DNA of 41,568 nucleotides, taken from an uncultured Lachnospiraceae bacterium (GTDB taxonomy: Bacteria; Bacillota; Clostridia; Lachnospirales; Lachnospiraceae). Location of the stretch: positions 1 through 41,568 of the forward strand of contig CAJUGG010000036.1 of assembly GCA_910585995.1 (NCBI GenBank), read 5' to 3'. Positions 24,750-33,460 of the stretch are shown in pieces (the stretch's first letter is position 1; every line of letters starts with the position of its first letter). Made by a program: the position numbers and the translations under genes. Under the pieces are notes generated by a model that was not told where the DNA came from, searched no databases, and was given only the letters and a program-made list of their open reading frames with translations.

Positions 24750-26345
24750 ATGAAATTAAAGATAAAATTGCTTTTGTCCCTTGCGGCGGTGGTGGCAGCG
24801 GGTGTGTATTATTATGTGACGATACCGGCCGTCAATATCCACTCCAGCGGTTTTTGGCTGTTTATCATCTCTTTGGTGATCGCCTTGACGCTACTGTGCA
24901 GTGCGAAAAAGATCCGCTATGGCGTCGCGGTAAAAGAGATCCGTTCTTTCCAGATTGGCATGCTTTTAGTCCTTGCGCTGTTTTTGATCTATGGCGCGGG
25001 TTCTGTGCTGTCTTCGCCGATTGTCAATGCCAATCGGTATCACCAGCTTCTGCAGGTACAGGAAGGCACCTTTACAGAGGATATTGCAGAAGTGAATTAT
25101 ACAGAGATTCCACTCCTGGATAAAAGCTCGGCATCTCTGTTGGGCAACCGCAAGATGGGATCTTTGATCGATATGGTGTCCCAGTTTGAGGTGAGCGCTC
25201 TGTACACTCAGATCAACTATCAGAATAAACCCATACGCGTGACGCCTTTAGTCTATGCCAGTCCCATCAAATGGCTGACCAATATGAGAGAGGGTGTCCC
25301 GGCTTATATTATGATCGATATGACGACACAGGATACCGAATGTGTACGCTTAAATGAGGGAAGTTACATCAAGTATTCCCAGGCGGAGTATTTTAACCGA
25401 AACATCTACAGACATCTGCGTTTTCGGTATCCCACCTATATTTTTGACCAACTGAGTTTTGAGATCGATGAGGAAGGAACCCCGTATTGGATCTGTCCGG
25501 TGAAAAAATTCAATATTGGTCTCTTTGGCGGGCAGACTATCGGAAAAGTGGTGCTCTGCAATGCGATTACCGGAGAGACGACCTGTTATAATGTGGAGGA
25601 CTGTCCCCAATGGGTAGACTCAGTCTATTCGGCACCGCTGCTGGTACAGTTATATGATTATTATGGTCTGTATATGAATGGATTTTTTAACAGCGTATTG
25701 AGCCAGAAAGGGTGTCTGCGGACCACCGACGGCTACAATTATCTGGCGATGGAAGATGATGTATGGGTCTATACCGGCATCACTTCTGTCAGCGGAGATG
25801 AATCCAACGTAGGGTTTGTGCTGATGAACCAGAGGACGATGGAGGCCAAATATTATTCCTGCCCAGGCGCAGAGGAATATTCAGCGATGAACTCTGCCGA
25901 AGGCCAGGTGCAGAACTTAGGCTATCACTCCACCTTCCCGCTGCTTTTGAACGTGGCAAATGAACCCACGTATTTTATGGCCCTCAAAGACGATGCCGGA
26001 CTGGTGAAAAAATATGCGATGGTCAATATCAAAAAATATCAAAATGTGGCCATCGGAGATACGGTCGCAGAGTGTGAGAAATCTTATGTAAACCTGTTAA
26101 AGACCAATGGGATCTCCAGCGGTCCCGTATCTTTAGGTGACAGCGCATCCGGTATCATTGAGACGATAGCTTCTGTGGTGGTGGAAGGCAATTCCCACTA
26201 TTATGTGGTACTGAGAGGAAATGACAAGATCTTCGATGTCTCTGTAGGGGACTTTCCGCAGATCGTCCTCTACAAAGAAGGCACACAGATTACATTGGAG
26301 TATGTGGAGGGAGACGGGCTTAAGACCGTGACCGGGATTCAGTGA
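24750..26345 (+). CDS. Membrane-anchored protein of unknown function
   Basis: I do not recognise this 531-residue protein. Three hydrophobic segments lie in the first 90 residues (about 5-24, 33-53 and 70-88). A large domain of roughly 440 residues follows, rich in aromatic beta-type segments and probably outside the membrane. It contains CPVKKFNIGLFGGQTIGKVV and later VSVGDFPQIVLYKEG, a repeat-free architecture without a known catalytic motif. It lies 57 bases after the DUF4132 gene and 10 bases before the radical SAM gene, so it may link the two transcription units. AGGAGG is 11 bases from ATG 24750, slightly long. Confidence 0.6.
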   Translation: MKLKIKLLLSLAAVVAAGVYYYVTIPAVNIHSSGFWLFIISLVIALTLLCSAKKIRYGVAVKEIRSFQIGMLLVLALFLIYGAGSVLSSPIVNANRYHQLLQVQEGTFTEDIAEVNYTEIPLLDKSSASLLGNRKMGSLIDMVSQFEVSALYTQINYQNKPIRVTPLVYASPIKWLTNMREGVPAYIMIDMTTQDTECVRLNEGSYIKYSQAEYFNRNIYRHLRFRYPTYIFDQLSFEIDEEGTPYWICPVKKFNIGLFGGQTIGKVVLCNAITGETTCYNVEDCPQWVDSVYSAPLLVQLYDYYGLYMNGFFNSVLSQKGCLRTTDGYNYLAMEDDVWVYTGITSVSGDESNVGFVLMNQRTMEAKYYSCPGAEEYSAMNSAEGQVQNLGYHSTFPLLLNVANEPTYFMALKDDAGLVKKYAMVNIKKYQNVAIGDTVAECEKSYVNLLKTNGISSGPVSLGDSASGIIETIASVVVEGNSHYYVVLRGNDKIFDVSVGDFPQIVLYKEGTQITLEYVEGDGLKTVTGIQ

Positions 26346-26355
26346 TGGAGAAGGT

Positions 26356-28221
26356 ATGAGAGAATTAGCAGTAAAAGATGAGATTTTATTAAGTGTACAG
26401 CAGCCTGCCCGCTATATTGGCGGGGAGGTCAATGCCGTGATGAAAGAAAAAGACAAGGTAAAGATCCGCTTTGCCATGTGTTTTCCGGATGTCTATGAGA
26501 TCGGGATGTCGCATCTGGGGATTCAGATCTTATATGATATGTTTAACCGGCGGGAAGATATCTGGTGTGAGCGGGTCTATGCTCCATGGACCGATATGGA
26601 TCAGGTGATGCGTAAGCACAAGATCCCGCTGTTTGCACTGGAATCCCAGGACCCCGTCAAAGTGTTTGACTTTTTAGGCATCACGATTCAGTATGAGATG
26701 TGCTATACCAATATTTTGCAGGTGCTGGATCTTTCGCAGATCCCGCTGGAAGCATCCAGACGCACAATCGAACATCCGTTTGTGATCGGAGGAGGGCCTT
26801 GCTCCTACAACCCGGAGCCGCTGGCCGAGTTTTTTGACCTGTTCTATATCGGAGAAGGGGAGACACAATATTTTGCCCTGATGGATCAGTATCTGCTCTG
26901 GAAAGAAAGCGGCGAGCCGCGGGAGGCATTTTTAAAACGGGCTGCACAGGTGCCGGGGATCTATGTGCCTTCTCTGTATGATGTGACCTATCACGAAGAC
27001 GGCACGATTGCTTCGATGACGCCCAACTGCCCGGAGGCGCCTAAAAAGATAGTCAAACAGCTGGTACTCGATGTGACAGACACTTTTTATCCGGAGAAGC
27101 CTGTGGTGCCTTTTTTAAAAGCGACCCAGGACCGGGTGGTATTGGAGATCCAGAGAGGATGTATCCGGGGATGCCGTTTCTGTCAGGCAGGGATGCTGTA
27201 TCGTCCCACCAGAGAGCGTGATCTCTCCATGTTAAAAGACTATGCGGCCAAGATGCTGAAGTCTACCGGCTATGAAGAGATCTCCTTAAGCTCCTTAAGT
27301 TCCAGTGACTACTCCGAATTAGGAGAACTGGTTCAGTTTCTGATCGAAGAGATCGGACAAAAAGGCATCAATATCTCTCTGCCTTCTCTTCGTATCGATG
27401 CATTTTCTCTGGATGTGATGGGGAAAGTACAGGATGTAAAAAAGAGCAGCTTAACCTTTGCGCCCGAAGCCGGATCTCAGAGGCTTCGCGATGTGATCAA
27501 CAAAGGCCTGACCGAAGAAGTGATCTTAGAAGGCGCGAAAGAAGCCTTTTATGGCGGCTGGAACCGGGTAAAGCTGTATTTTATGCTGGGCCTTCCCACA
27601 GAGACAGAAGATGATATGCGCCAGATCACGTGGCTGGCAGAGAAGATCACCGAGCAGTATTATGAGGTGCCCAAGGAACAGCGAAATGGAAAATGCCAGA
27701 TTGTGGTCAGCACGTCCTTCTTTGTCCCCAAACCTTTTACGCCGTTTCAGTGGGCAAGTATGTGCACCAAGGAAGAATTTTTACATCGCGCCTACGTCGT
27801 CAACCATGAGATCAAAGAGCAGAAAAATAAAAAAAGTATCAAATACAACTGGCATGAAGCCGATGTGACCGTATTAGAAGGCATCCTGGCCAGAGGAGAC
27901 AGAAGGGTGGGAAAGGCAGTCTTAAAAGCCTATGAAAAAGGATGCCTGTTTGATTCCTGGAGTGAATGTTTTCAAAATGACAAGTGGCTTTCAGCTTTTG
28001 AAGAGTGTGGCCTGGATCTTGATTTTTACACGACCAGAATGCGTGGGGAGGACGAGATCTTTCCGTGGGATTTTATTGATATCGGGGTCAGTCGTAAGTT
28101 TTTGCTTAAGGAGTGGAAGCGGGCACTAGAAGGCGTCGTGACGCCTAACTGCCGTCAGAATTGTTCCGGCTGCGGCGCAGCGGTGTATGGAGGAGGTGTC
28201 TGCTGTGAACATCAGAATTAA
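26356..28221 (+). CDS. TIGR03960-type B12-binding-like radical SAM protein
   Basis: This protein has 621 residues. An N-terminal cobalamin-binding-like region covers about the first 220 residues. The radical SAM core has RGCIRGCRFCQ with Cys269, Cys273 and Cys276 (CxxxCxxC). A C-terminal Cys cluster (CRQNCSGCG) ends the protein. This order matches the TIGR03960 family, whose genes nearly always sit beside a DUF2344 gene and RNase G, as here. A role in tRNA or rRNA modification is suspected for the pair but not proven. It overlaps the DUF2344 gene by 17 bases. Confidence 0.88.
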   Translation: MRELAVKDEILLSVQQPARYIGGEVNAVMKEKDKVKIRFAMCFPDVYEIGMSHLGIQILYDMFNRREDIWCERVYAPWTDMDQVMRKHKIPLFALESQDPVKVFDFLGITIQYEMCYTNILQVLDLSQIPLEASRRTIEHPFVIGGGPCSYNPEPLAEFFDLFYIGEGETQYFALMDQYLLWKESGEPREAFLKRAAQVPGIYVPSLYDVTYHEDGTIASMTPNCPEAPKKIVKQLVLDVTDTFYPEKPVVPFLKATQDRVVLEIQRGCIRGCRFCQAGMLYRPTRERDLSMLKDYAAKMLKSTGYEEISLSSLSSSDYSELGELVQFLIEEIGQKGINISLPSLRIDAFSLDVMGKVQDVKKSSLTFAPEAGSQRLRDVINKGLTEEVILEGAKEAFYGGWNRVKLYFMLGLPTETEDDMRQITWLAEKITEQYYEVPKEQRNGKCQIVVSTSFFVPKPFTPFQWASMCTKEEFLHRAYVVNHEIKEQKNKKSIKYNWHEADVTVLEGILARGDRRVGKAVLKAYEKGCLFDSWSECFQNDKWLSAFEECGLDLDFYTTRMRGEDEIFPWDFIDIGVSRKFLLKEWKRALEGVVTPNCRQNCSGCGAAVYGGGVCCEHQN

Positions 28222-28912
28222 ATTCCGCAAATACGGGCCGATGAAATTTATCAGCCATCTGGATGTGATGCGCTATTTTCAAAAAGCCATGCGAAGAGCA
28301 GAGATTCCCATCTGTTTTTCAGAAGGGTTCAGCCCCCATATGATTATGTCTTTTGCTTCTCCATTAAGTGTGGGACTGACCAGTGACGCAGAATATATGG
28401 ATATCCGTATCAAAGAGGCGCTCCCTTCCAAAGAGGCTGTGGCACGTCTGAATCAGACCATGGCAGAAGGGATGGAAGTAGTCAGCTTTCGCGCTCTTCC
28501 AGAGAACACCAAAAATGCGATGTCCATCGTAGCGGCAGCGGATTATGAGATCCGTTTCCGGGAAGGGACAGAGCCGGACAAAGGATGGGAAGAACAACTG
28601 CTCGAATTTTTAAAAAGTCCTTCGATCTGTCTCGTGAAAAAGACAAAAAAGGGAGAGCAGGAAGTGGATATTCGTCCGTGGATCTATGCCTGCAATGTAA
28701 GCCAGGGAGTGATTACTTTGCAGGCGGCAGCAGGGAGTGTGCATAATGTAAAACCAGAACTTTTGCTCCAGGCTTTTGCCGATCAGACGGGGATATCGCT
28801 TGCACCCTATGCCCTGATGATACATCGTAAGGAACTCTACGCGGACCAGGGAGCAGAGGGGAGACGGCATCTGATCCCTTTGGAAGAACTGGGGGAAGAC
28901 ATTGGAAGATAG
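28205..28912 (+). CDS. TIGR03936/DUF2344 family protein
   Basis: This 235-residue soluble protein starts NIRIKFRKYGPMKFISHLD, the family's hallmark, and continues with SEGFSPHMIMSFASPLSVG. It always accompanies the TIGR03960 radical SAM protein and is occasionally fused to it, so I infer a partner subunit. GTG 28205 has GGAGGAGGTG 6 bases upstream; the ORF from ATG 28187 starts before that SD and is less likely. It overlaps both neighbours, and its stop lies 11 bases inside the RNase G gene. Confidence 0.88.
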   Translation: MNIRIKFRKYGPMKFISHLDVMRYFQKAMRRAEIPICFSEGFSPHMIMSFASPLSVGLTSDAEYMDIRIKEALPSKEAVARLNQTMAEGMEVVSFRALPENTKNAMSIVAAADYEIRFREGTEPDKGWEEQLLEFLKSPSICLVKKTKKGEQEVDIRPWIYACNVSQGVITLQAAAGSVHNVKPELLLQAFADQTGISLAPYALMIHRKELYADQGAEGRRHLIPLEELGEDIGR

Positions 28913-30095
28913 CAGAATCATTACCTACCTGAGAGAAGGTATCTTAGCAGATGCACTCTATGAAGACGGAAGACTCACAGAATTATCACTGATGCCGACT
29001 GCCAGTCAGTCGCTCTTGGGGAATATCTATATAGGGCGAGTGAAAAACATTGTAAAAAATATCCAGGCAGCTTTTGTGGAGATTACGCCGGGACTGCTGT
29101 GCTATCTGTCTCTCGAAGAGGTAAAATATCCGATCTATACCAAGCCAAAGAGACAGACACAGCTAGTCGAAGGAGATGAACTCTTAGTACAGGTCAGCAG
29201 AGAAGCCGTCAAGACCAAAGCGCCTTCTGTCACAACGAACATCAATTTGCCTGGAAAATATCTGATCCTGACCACCGGGAACCGGATGGTTGGATATTCT
29301 TCTAAATTAAAGGCAGCAGAAAAGGCACGTCTCAAAGAGCTGGTCGACACATGGGATCTGAAAGAGGCAGGATGGATTGTAAGGACCAATGCCAGACATG
29401 CTGAGATCACAGAGCTTGCAGGCGAATATCAAAAGCTGCTCGCGCAGTATGAGTATCTGACTACGCAGGCGGTTCACCGCACCATCTTTTCCTGTGTACA
29501 AAAAAGCCGGCCTCTGTATCTGACGTCGATTCTTGGAAGTCAAAGTGAATATTTGAAAGGGATCGTAACAGATGATCAAAAGCTGTATCAGGAGATCGCA
29601 GAGTTTCTGACAGAAGAGATGCCAAAGGAGCGTAGAAAGCTTCGTCTCTATCAGGATACCATGTTGCCGTTAAAAGCGCTGTACCGCTTGGAAAAGGGAT
29701 TACAAGAGGCGCTCTGCGAGCGGGTGTGGCTGCGCTCCGGGGCTTATCTGGTGATTGAACCCACAGAAGCGCTGACGGTGATTGATGTCAACACGGGAAA
29801 ATATACCGGCGGAAAAGAGAAGCAAAAGACCATACAAAAGATCAACAAAGAAGCAGCCTGTGAGATTGCCAGACAACTGCGTCTTCGCAATCTGTCGGGA
29901 ATTATTTTAGTGGATTTTGTGGATCTGGCAGAGGAAGAAGCCAAACAAGAACTTTTGCAGCTCATGAAAGATCTGCTTAAGCAAGATCCGCAAAAAGCGA
30001 CAGCAGTGGATTTGACGGAGTTGGGACTGATGGAACTGACCCGCAAAAAACAGAAAAAAACGCTCTTGGAGCAGGCAAAGGAGTGCGGGATATGA
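28902..30095 (+). CDS. rng: Ribonuclease G/E family endoribonuclease
   Basis: This single-strand-specific RNA endonuclease (mRNA decay, rRNA maturation) has 397 residues. An S1 RNA-binding region lies near residues 37-120 (GNIYIGRVKNIVKNIQAAFV). The catalytic aspartates are in VIDVNTGK (Asp295) and LVDFVDL (Asp338). The protein ends soon after TRKKQKKTLLEQ, without the CPxCxG zinc-link of E. coli RNase E, which makes it shorter than RNase G of enterobacteria. The start codon is TTG at 28902, with GGGGGAAG upstream, overlapping the DUF2344 gene. Its stop overlaps the Prp start (ATGA). Confidence 0.92.
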   Translation: MEDSRIITYLREGILADALYEDGRLTELSLMPTASQSLLGNIYIGRVKNIVKNIQAAFVEITPGLLCYLSLEEVKYPIYTKPKRQTQLVEGDELLVQVSREAVKTKAPSVTTNINLPGKYLILTTGNRMVGYSSKLKAAEKARLKELVDTWDLKEAGWIVRTNARHAEITELAGEYQKLLAQYEYLTTQAVHRTIFSCVQKSRPLYLTSILGSQSEYLKGIVTDDQKLYQEIAEFLTEEMPKERRKLRLYQDTMLPLKALYRLEKGLQEALCERVWLRSGAYLVIEPTEALTVIDVNTGKYTGGKEKQKTIQKINKEAACEIARQLRLRNLSGIILVDFVDLAEEEAKQELLQLMKDLLKQDPQKATAVDLTELGLMELTRKKQKKTLLEQAKECGI

Positions 30096-30403
30096 TTCGA
30101 GTACAGATTGTAAAAAAAGAGGGACAATACCAAAGATTTTCTATAGACGGACACGCGGGCTATGCAGAGATGGGGGAGGACATCGTATGTGCCGCAGTCT
30201 CGGCTTTAGTGATCAATACCATCAATTCCATAGAAAAATATACAGACGACGCGTTTACTTGTGACTGCCAGGACGGGATTGTAAAAAACTGGGAGTTTAC
30301 TTCTGAGGTATCCAGAGAGTCTGCACTTTTGATGGATTCCCTCCTGCTAGGACTTCAGAATATTCAGAAATCGTATGGGGAACAGTATCTACAGATCACA
30401 TGA
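30092..30403 (+). CDS. prp: Ribosomal-processing cysteine protease Prp
   Basis: This 103-residue protease removes the N-terminal extension of ribosomal protein L27, a step needed in Firmicutes because the extension would block the peptidyl transferase centre. The catalytic pair is visible: His21 in GHAGYA and Cys33 in DIVCAAVSAL. L27 at 31437 carries a matching site. prp usually lies between rplU and rpmA, but here it sits before an unknown gene and rplU, coupled to RNase G by an ATGA overlap. AAAGGAG lies 8 bases before ATG 30092; GTG 30083 is too close to that SD. Confidence 0.92.
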   Translation: MIRVQIVKKEGQYQRFSIDGHAGYAEMGEDIVCAAVSALVINTINSIEKYTDDAFTCDCQDGIVKNWEFTSEVSRESALLMDSLLLGLQNIQKSYGEQYLQIT

Positions 30404-30417
30404 CATTAGGGGGGCAT

Positions 30418-30957
30418 ATGATACATTTATTTCACAGAAAAAAGAGTGAAGATCAGGAATCTTCCAGATGGAAGGAAGAAGTGGTGACACTTTATGCCTG
30501 CCGAAAGGATCTTGAGAATATCCCACAAGAGATCGAAGAGAGCTTTTCAGAGATGTTTCAGCACTTCTGTATGGAGACAGAGAATCATTATGTGGCACAG
30601 TTAAAAGATGGCTCATCCATGAATTTTCACATTACGACGAAAGAAGAGGAGACTGCCGCTCAGACAAAGGGGATGGCAAATTTTTTCTCACAGGCGCCGC
30701 TTGATAATCTGGAAGTGAAAGAAGCCGTGTTAGCACAGATCCTTATGTTTAACTGCATCATCGGCATCGGGTTTCAGATCAATGATACAGTTGAGAGGAA
30801 TCAGATGCTGTTAGGGAAGATCAACGAACTGGCGAAGAGACTGTCGGCGCTTCTTTTATATCCGAGCATGGCGCTCTATGATTATCATGGACAGCTCTTG
30901 CTTTCTTTAGATGGACAATCGGATGTTCAGACATATCGACCGATACAGGAAAAGTGA
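30418..30957 (+). CDS. Hypothetical protein between prp and rplU
   Basis: I do not recognise this 179-residue soluble protein. It begins IHLFHRKK with a basic patch, has an acidic helical first half, then a hydrophobic stretch (LAQILMFNCIIGIGFQIND) that fits a buried helix rather than a membrane anchor. ATG 30418 lies 7 bases past an AGG in the run TTAGGGGGG. ATG 30400, overlapping the prp stop as ATGA, is an alternative by coupling. Its position in the L27-processing neighbourhood hints at a translation-related role, which is inference only. Confidence 0.6.
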   Translation: MIHLFHRKKSEDQESSRWKEEVVTLYACRKDLENIPQEIEESFSEMFQHFCMETENHYVAQLKDGSSMNFHITTKEEETAAQTKGMANFFSQAPLDNLEVKEAVLAQILMFNCIIGIGFQINDTVERNQMLLGKINELAKRLSALLLYPSMALYDYHGQLLLSLDGQSDVQTYRPIQEK

Positions 30958-30969
30958 AAAAATTGATGC

Positions 30970-30998
30970 TTGACACGGACTTTGTTACATGGTAAGAT
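30970..30998 (+). promoter_or_regulatory. Promoter of the L21-L27 operon
   Basis: TTGACA (30970-30975), a 17-base spacer and TAAGAT (30993-30998). This is a near-consensus sigma-A promoter, fitting a ribosomal protein operon. Confidence 0.85.
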
Positions 30999-31004
30999 GT
31001 AACA

Positions 31005-31070
31005 GATGCCGCGTGGTGGGGTTATAAGTCTGCACAGATGCAGCACCGAAGCTAGCGAGTAATGTTTTAG
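31005..31070 (+). promoter_or_regulatory. Probable ribosomal protein L21 leader
   Basis: The 75-base leader between promoter and rplU contains CTGCA-CAGA-TGCAG and a GCTAGC palindrome, ending near AGGAGGTG. Position and size match the L21 leader seen before rplU in Firmicutes, where autogenous control is proposed. The covariance match was not tested. Confidence 0.5.
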
Positions 31071-31080
31071 GAGGTGCCAT

Positions 31081-31389
31081 ATGTACGCGATTATTGCAAC
31101 AGGTGGTAAACAGTATAAGGTATCCGAAGGCGATGTGATCAAAGTAGAGAAATTAGGCGCTGAGGCTGGTTCTAATTATGTCTTTGACCAGGTATTAGCA
31201 GTCTGCGATGACAGCCTGACAGTGGGTACTCCAGTGGTGGCGGGCGCTACCGTGGAAGCATCTGTAATCGGTGACGGAAAAGCAAAGAAGATCATCGTTT
31301 ACAAGTACAAGAGAAAAACTGGATATCATAAGAAAAATGGTCACAGACAGCAGTACACGGCTGTGAAGATTGAAAAGATTAACAAATAA
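31081..31389 (+). CDS. rplU: 50S ribosomal protein L21
   Basis: L21 binds 23S rRNA in the large subunit. At 102 residues it is full length, with MYAIIATGGKQYKV at the start and KRKTGYHKKNGHRQ near the end as in all L21 proteins. AGGAGGTG precedes the start by about 4 bases. It leads the rplU-rpmA-obgE run under its own promoter. Confidence 0.98.
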   Translation: MYAIIATGGKQYKVSEGDVIKVEKLGAEAGSNYVFDQVLAVCDDSLTVGTPVVAGATVEASVIGDGKAKKIIVYKYKRKTGYHKKNGHRQQYTAVKIEKINK

Positions 31390-31436
31390 GTCCTTACAGG
31401 ACTGACTCATACACGTAATCAGGGAGGTGTAGACCT

Positions 31437-31724
31437 ATGTTGAATATGAACCTTCAGATGTTCGCACATAAGAAAGGTGTCGGTTCTACCAAGAACGGCA
31501 GAGATTCTGAAGCTAAGAGACTTGGCGCTAAGAGAGCGGATGGTCAGTTTGTAAAGGCTGGAAATATTCTTTACAGACAGCGCGGAACCAAGATTCACCC
31601 AGGTGTGAACGTAGGACGCGGCGGAGACGACACATTGTTCGCATTGGCGGATGGAGTTGTTCGCTTTGAGAGAAAAGGAAGAGACAGAAAGCAGGTATCT
31701 GTAGTTCCGGTAGAAGCAAAATAA
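31437..31724 (+). CDS. rpmA: 50S ribosomal protein L27 with cleavable N-terminal extension
   Basis: L27 reaches the peptidyl transferase centre. This 95-residue form begins MLNMNLQMFAHKKG, where Prp is expected to cut between Phe9 and Ala10 to expose AHKKG. The usual motif is LQFF before AHKKG; here it is LQMF. The remainder (GSTKNGRDSEAKRLG, GNILYRQRGT) is canonical. GGGAGGTG lies upstream. An alternative ATG at 31446 would still keep the cleavage site. Confidence 0.97.
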   Translation: MLNMNLQMFAHKKGVGSTKNGRDSEAKRLGAKRADGQFVKAGNILYRQRGTKIHPGVNVGRGGDDTLFALADGVVRFERKGRDRKQVSVVPVEAK

Positions 31725-31797
31725 GAACAGGTATGGAGGGTTTCAAGTCAGTGCGATTTGGAACCCTTATTATTTATTAAAATTAGGAGTATGCTAT

Positions 31798-33087
31798 ATG
31801 TTTGCAGACAGAGCAAAAATCTATATTCGTTCCGGAAAGGGCGGGGATGGGCATGTGAGTTTCCGCCGGGAGTTATATGTGCCGGATGGCGGCCCGGACG
31901 GCGGGGACGGAGGACGAGGCGGTGATGTCATCTTTGAAGTGGACGAGGGGATGAATACGCTGACGGATTACCGTCACAAGCGAAAATATGCCGCACAGGA
32001 TGGTCAGGAAGGCGGCAAACGTAACTGCCACGGCAAGAGCGGAAGCGATCTGACCTTAAAAGTTCCTGAGGGAACGGTGATCAAAGATGCCGCCAGCGGA
32101 AAAGTAATCGCTGATATGTCCGCAGGAAATAAAAGACAAGTGGTATTAAAAGGAGGCAGAGGAGGCATCGGCAATCAGCATTTTGCCACAGCCACCATGC
32201 AGGTGCCCAAGTACGCAAAGCCTGGTCAGCCCGCGCAGGAGTTAGAAGTTCTCCTGGAACTGAAAGTCATCGCGGATGTGGGCTTGGTGGGCTTCCCTAA
32301 TGTGGGAAAATCCACCCTGTTATCTAGAGTCACCAATGCCCAGCCTAAGATCGCCAATTATCATTTTACCACCTTAAGCCCCAACTTAGGGGTGGTGGAT
32401 CTGGACGGAGACGGATTTGTGATCGCAGATATCCCTGGACTGATCGAAGGCGCTTCCGAAGGCGTGGGGCTTGGTCTGGATTTTCTCCGCCATATCGAGC
32501 GGACCAAAGTTATTATCCATATGGTAGATGCGGCCTCTGTGGAAGGGCGGGACCCTATCGCAGATATCTACGCCATCAACAAAGAGTTAGAAGCTTACAA
32601 TATGGAAGTGGCCAGACGCCCGCAGGTTATCGCTGCCAATAAGATCGATGCCATCTGGGATACGGAGCATGACCCCATAGAAAAGCTTCGTAAGGAATTT
32701 GAACCCAAAGGGATCGACGTAATTCCTATATCGGCTGTGAGTGGACAGGGATTAAAAGAATTGATGTATCACGTAAAAGGGATTCTGGATACTATGGACC
32801 ATAGTACAACTGTATTCGAACAGGAGTTCTTTCCGGAGGATCTGTTTATACAGGAGAATCTTCCGTATACAGTGGAAAAATCCACAGAAGAGGAACGTAC
32901 CTATATCGTGGAAGGCCCGCGGATTGAAAAGATGTTAGGCTATACGAACCTGGATTCGGAAAAAGGATTTGCATTTTTCCAGCGTTTCTTGAAAGACACG
33001 GGTATCCTTGCGGATCTGGAACAAGCAGGGATCGAAGAGGGCGACACGGTAAGGATGTATGGACTGAGTTTTGAATACATGCGCTGA
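31798..33087 (+). CDS. obgE: GTPase ObgE/CgtA
   Basis: Obg is a GTPase of large-subunit assembly and stress control. The 429 residues contain the glycine-rich Obg fold (about 1-158), the G domain with GFPNVGKST, DIPGLIEGASEG and NKID, and a C-terminal OCT domain (YTVEKSTEEERTYIVEG). AGGAG lies 8 bases before ATG 31798. The stop overlaps a possible early start of the next gene. The location after rplU-rpmA is conserved in many bacteria. Confidence 0.97.
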   Translation: MFADRAKIYIRSGKGGDGHVSFRRELYVPDGGPDGGDGGRGGDVIFEVDEGMNTLTDYRHKRKYAAQDGQEGGKRNCHGKSGSDLTLKVPEGTVIKDAASGKVIADMSAGNKRQVVLKGGRGGIGNQHFATATMQVPKYAKPGQPAQELEVLLELKVIADVGLVGFPNVGKSTLLSRVTNAQPKIANYHFTTLSPNLGVVDLDGDGFVIADIPGLIEGASEGVGLGLDFLRHIERTKVIIHMVDAASVEGRDPIADIYAINKELEAYNMEVARRPQVIAANKIDAIWDTEHDPIEKLRKEFEPKGIDVIPISAVSGQGLKELMYHVKGILDTMDHSTTVFEQEFFPEDLFIQENLPYTVEKSTEEERTYIVEGPRIEKMLGYTNLDSEKGFAFFQRFLKDTGILADLEQAGIEEGDTVRMYGLSFEYMR

Positions 33088-33149
33088 TGGGTAGCGTCAA
33101 GAAGTTTATGAAAAACAGCAACGGACCGGACAAGCCCAGGGAGGATTTG

Positions 33150-33449
33150 ATGAATATGACAAGTAAACAAAGAGCTTATCTAAAAAGTCTGGCGCAGACA
33201 CAAGACGCCATTTTCCAGATCGGAAAAAACAGTCTGACGCCGGAGATGACACAGGCAGTCTCAGAGGCGTTACAAGCCAGAGAACTGATCAAGATCAGTG
33301 TCCTGCAAAATTGTGCAGATGATCCAAGAGAATTAGCAGAGCTGATGGCAGAGAGAACCCGTTCGCAGGTGGTGCAGGTGATCGGGAAAAAGATTGTATT
33401 ATATAAGGAAGGCAAGGATGAGAAAAAGAAGATCGTTCTGCCTAAGTAA
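33150..33449 (+). CDS. yhbY: YhbY family RNA-binding (CRM domain) protein
   Basis: This 99-residue CRM-domain protein associates with pre-50S particles. It shows the family start MTSKQRAYLKSLAQ, then FQIGKNSLTPE, and GKKIVLYKEGK at the end. ATG 33150 has GGGAGG 5 bases upstream and gives the usual length. The longer ORF from ATG 33087 overlaps the obgE stop and would add 21 basic residues that are not typical. Confidence 0.88.
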   Translation: MNMTSKQRAYLKSLAQTQDAIFQIGKNSLTPEMTQAVSEALQARELIKISVLQNCADDPRELAELMAERTRSQVVQVIGKKIVLYKEGKDEKKKIVLPK

Positions 33450-33460
33450 GGGATTGGTCT

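Noticed and set aside
33087..33149. N-terminal extension of YhbY from ATG 33087
   Set aside because: A better SD sits at 33139-33144, and the shorter protein has the family's normal start.
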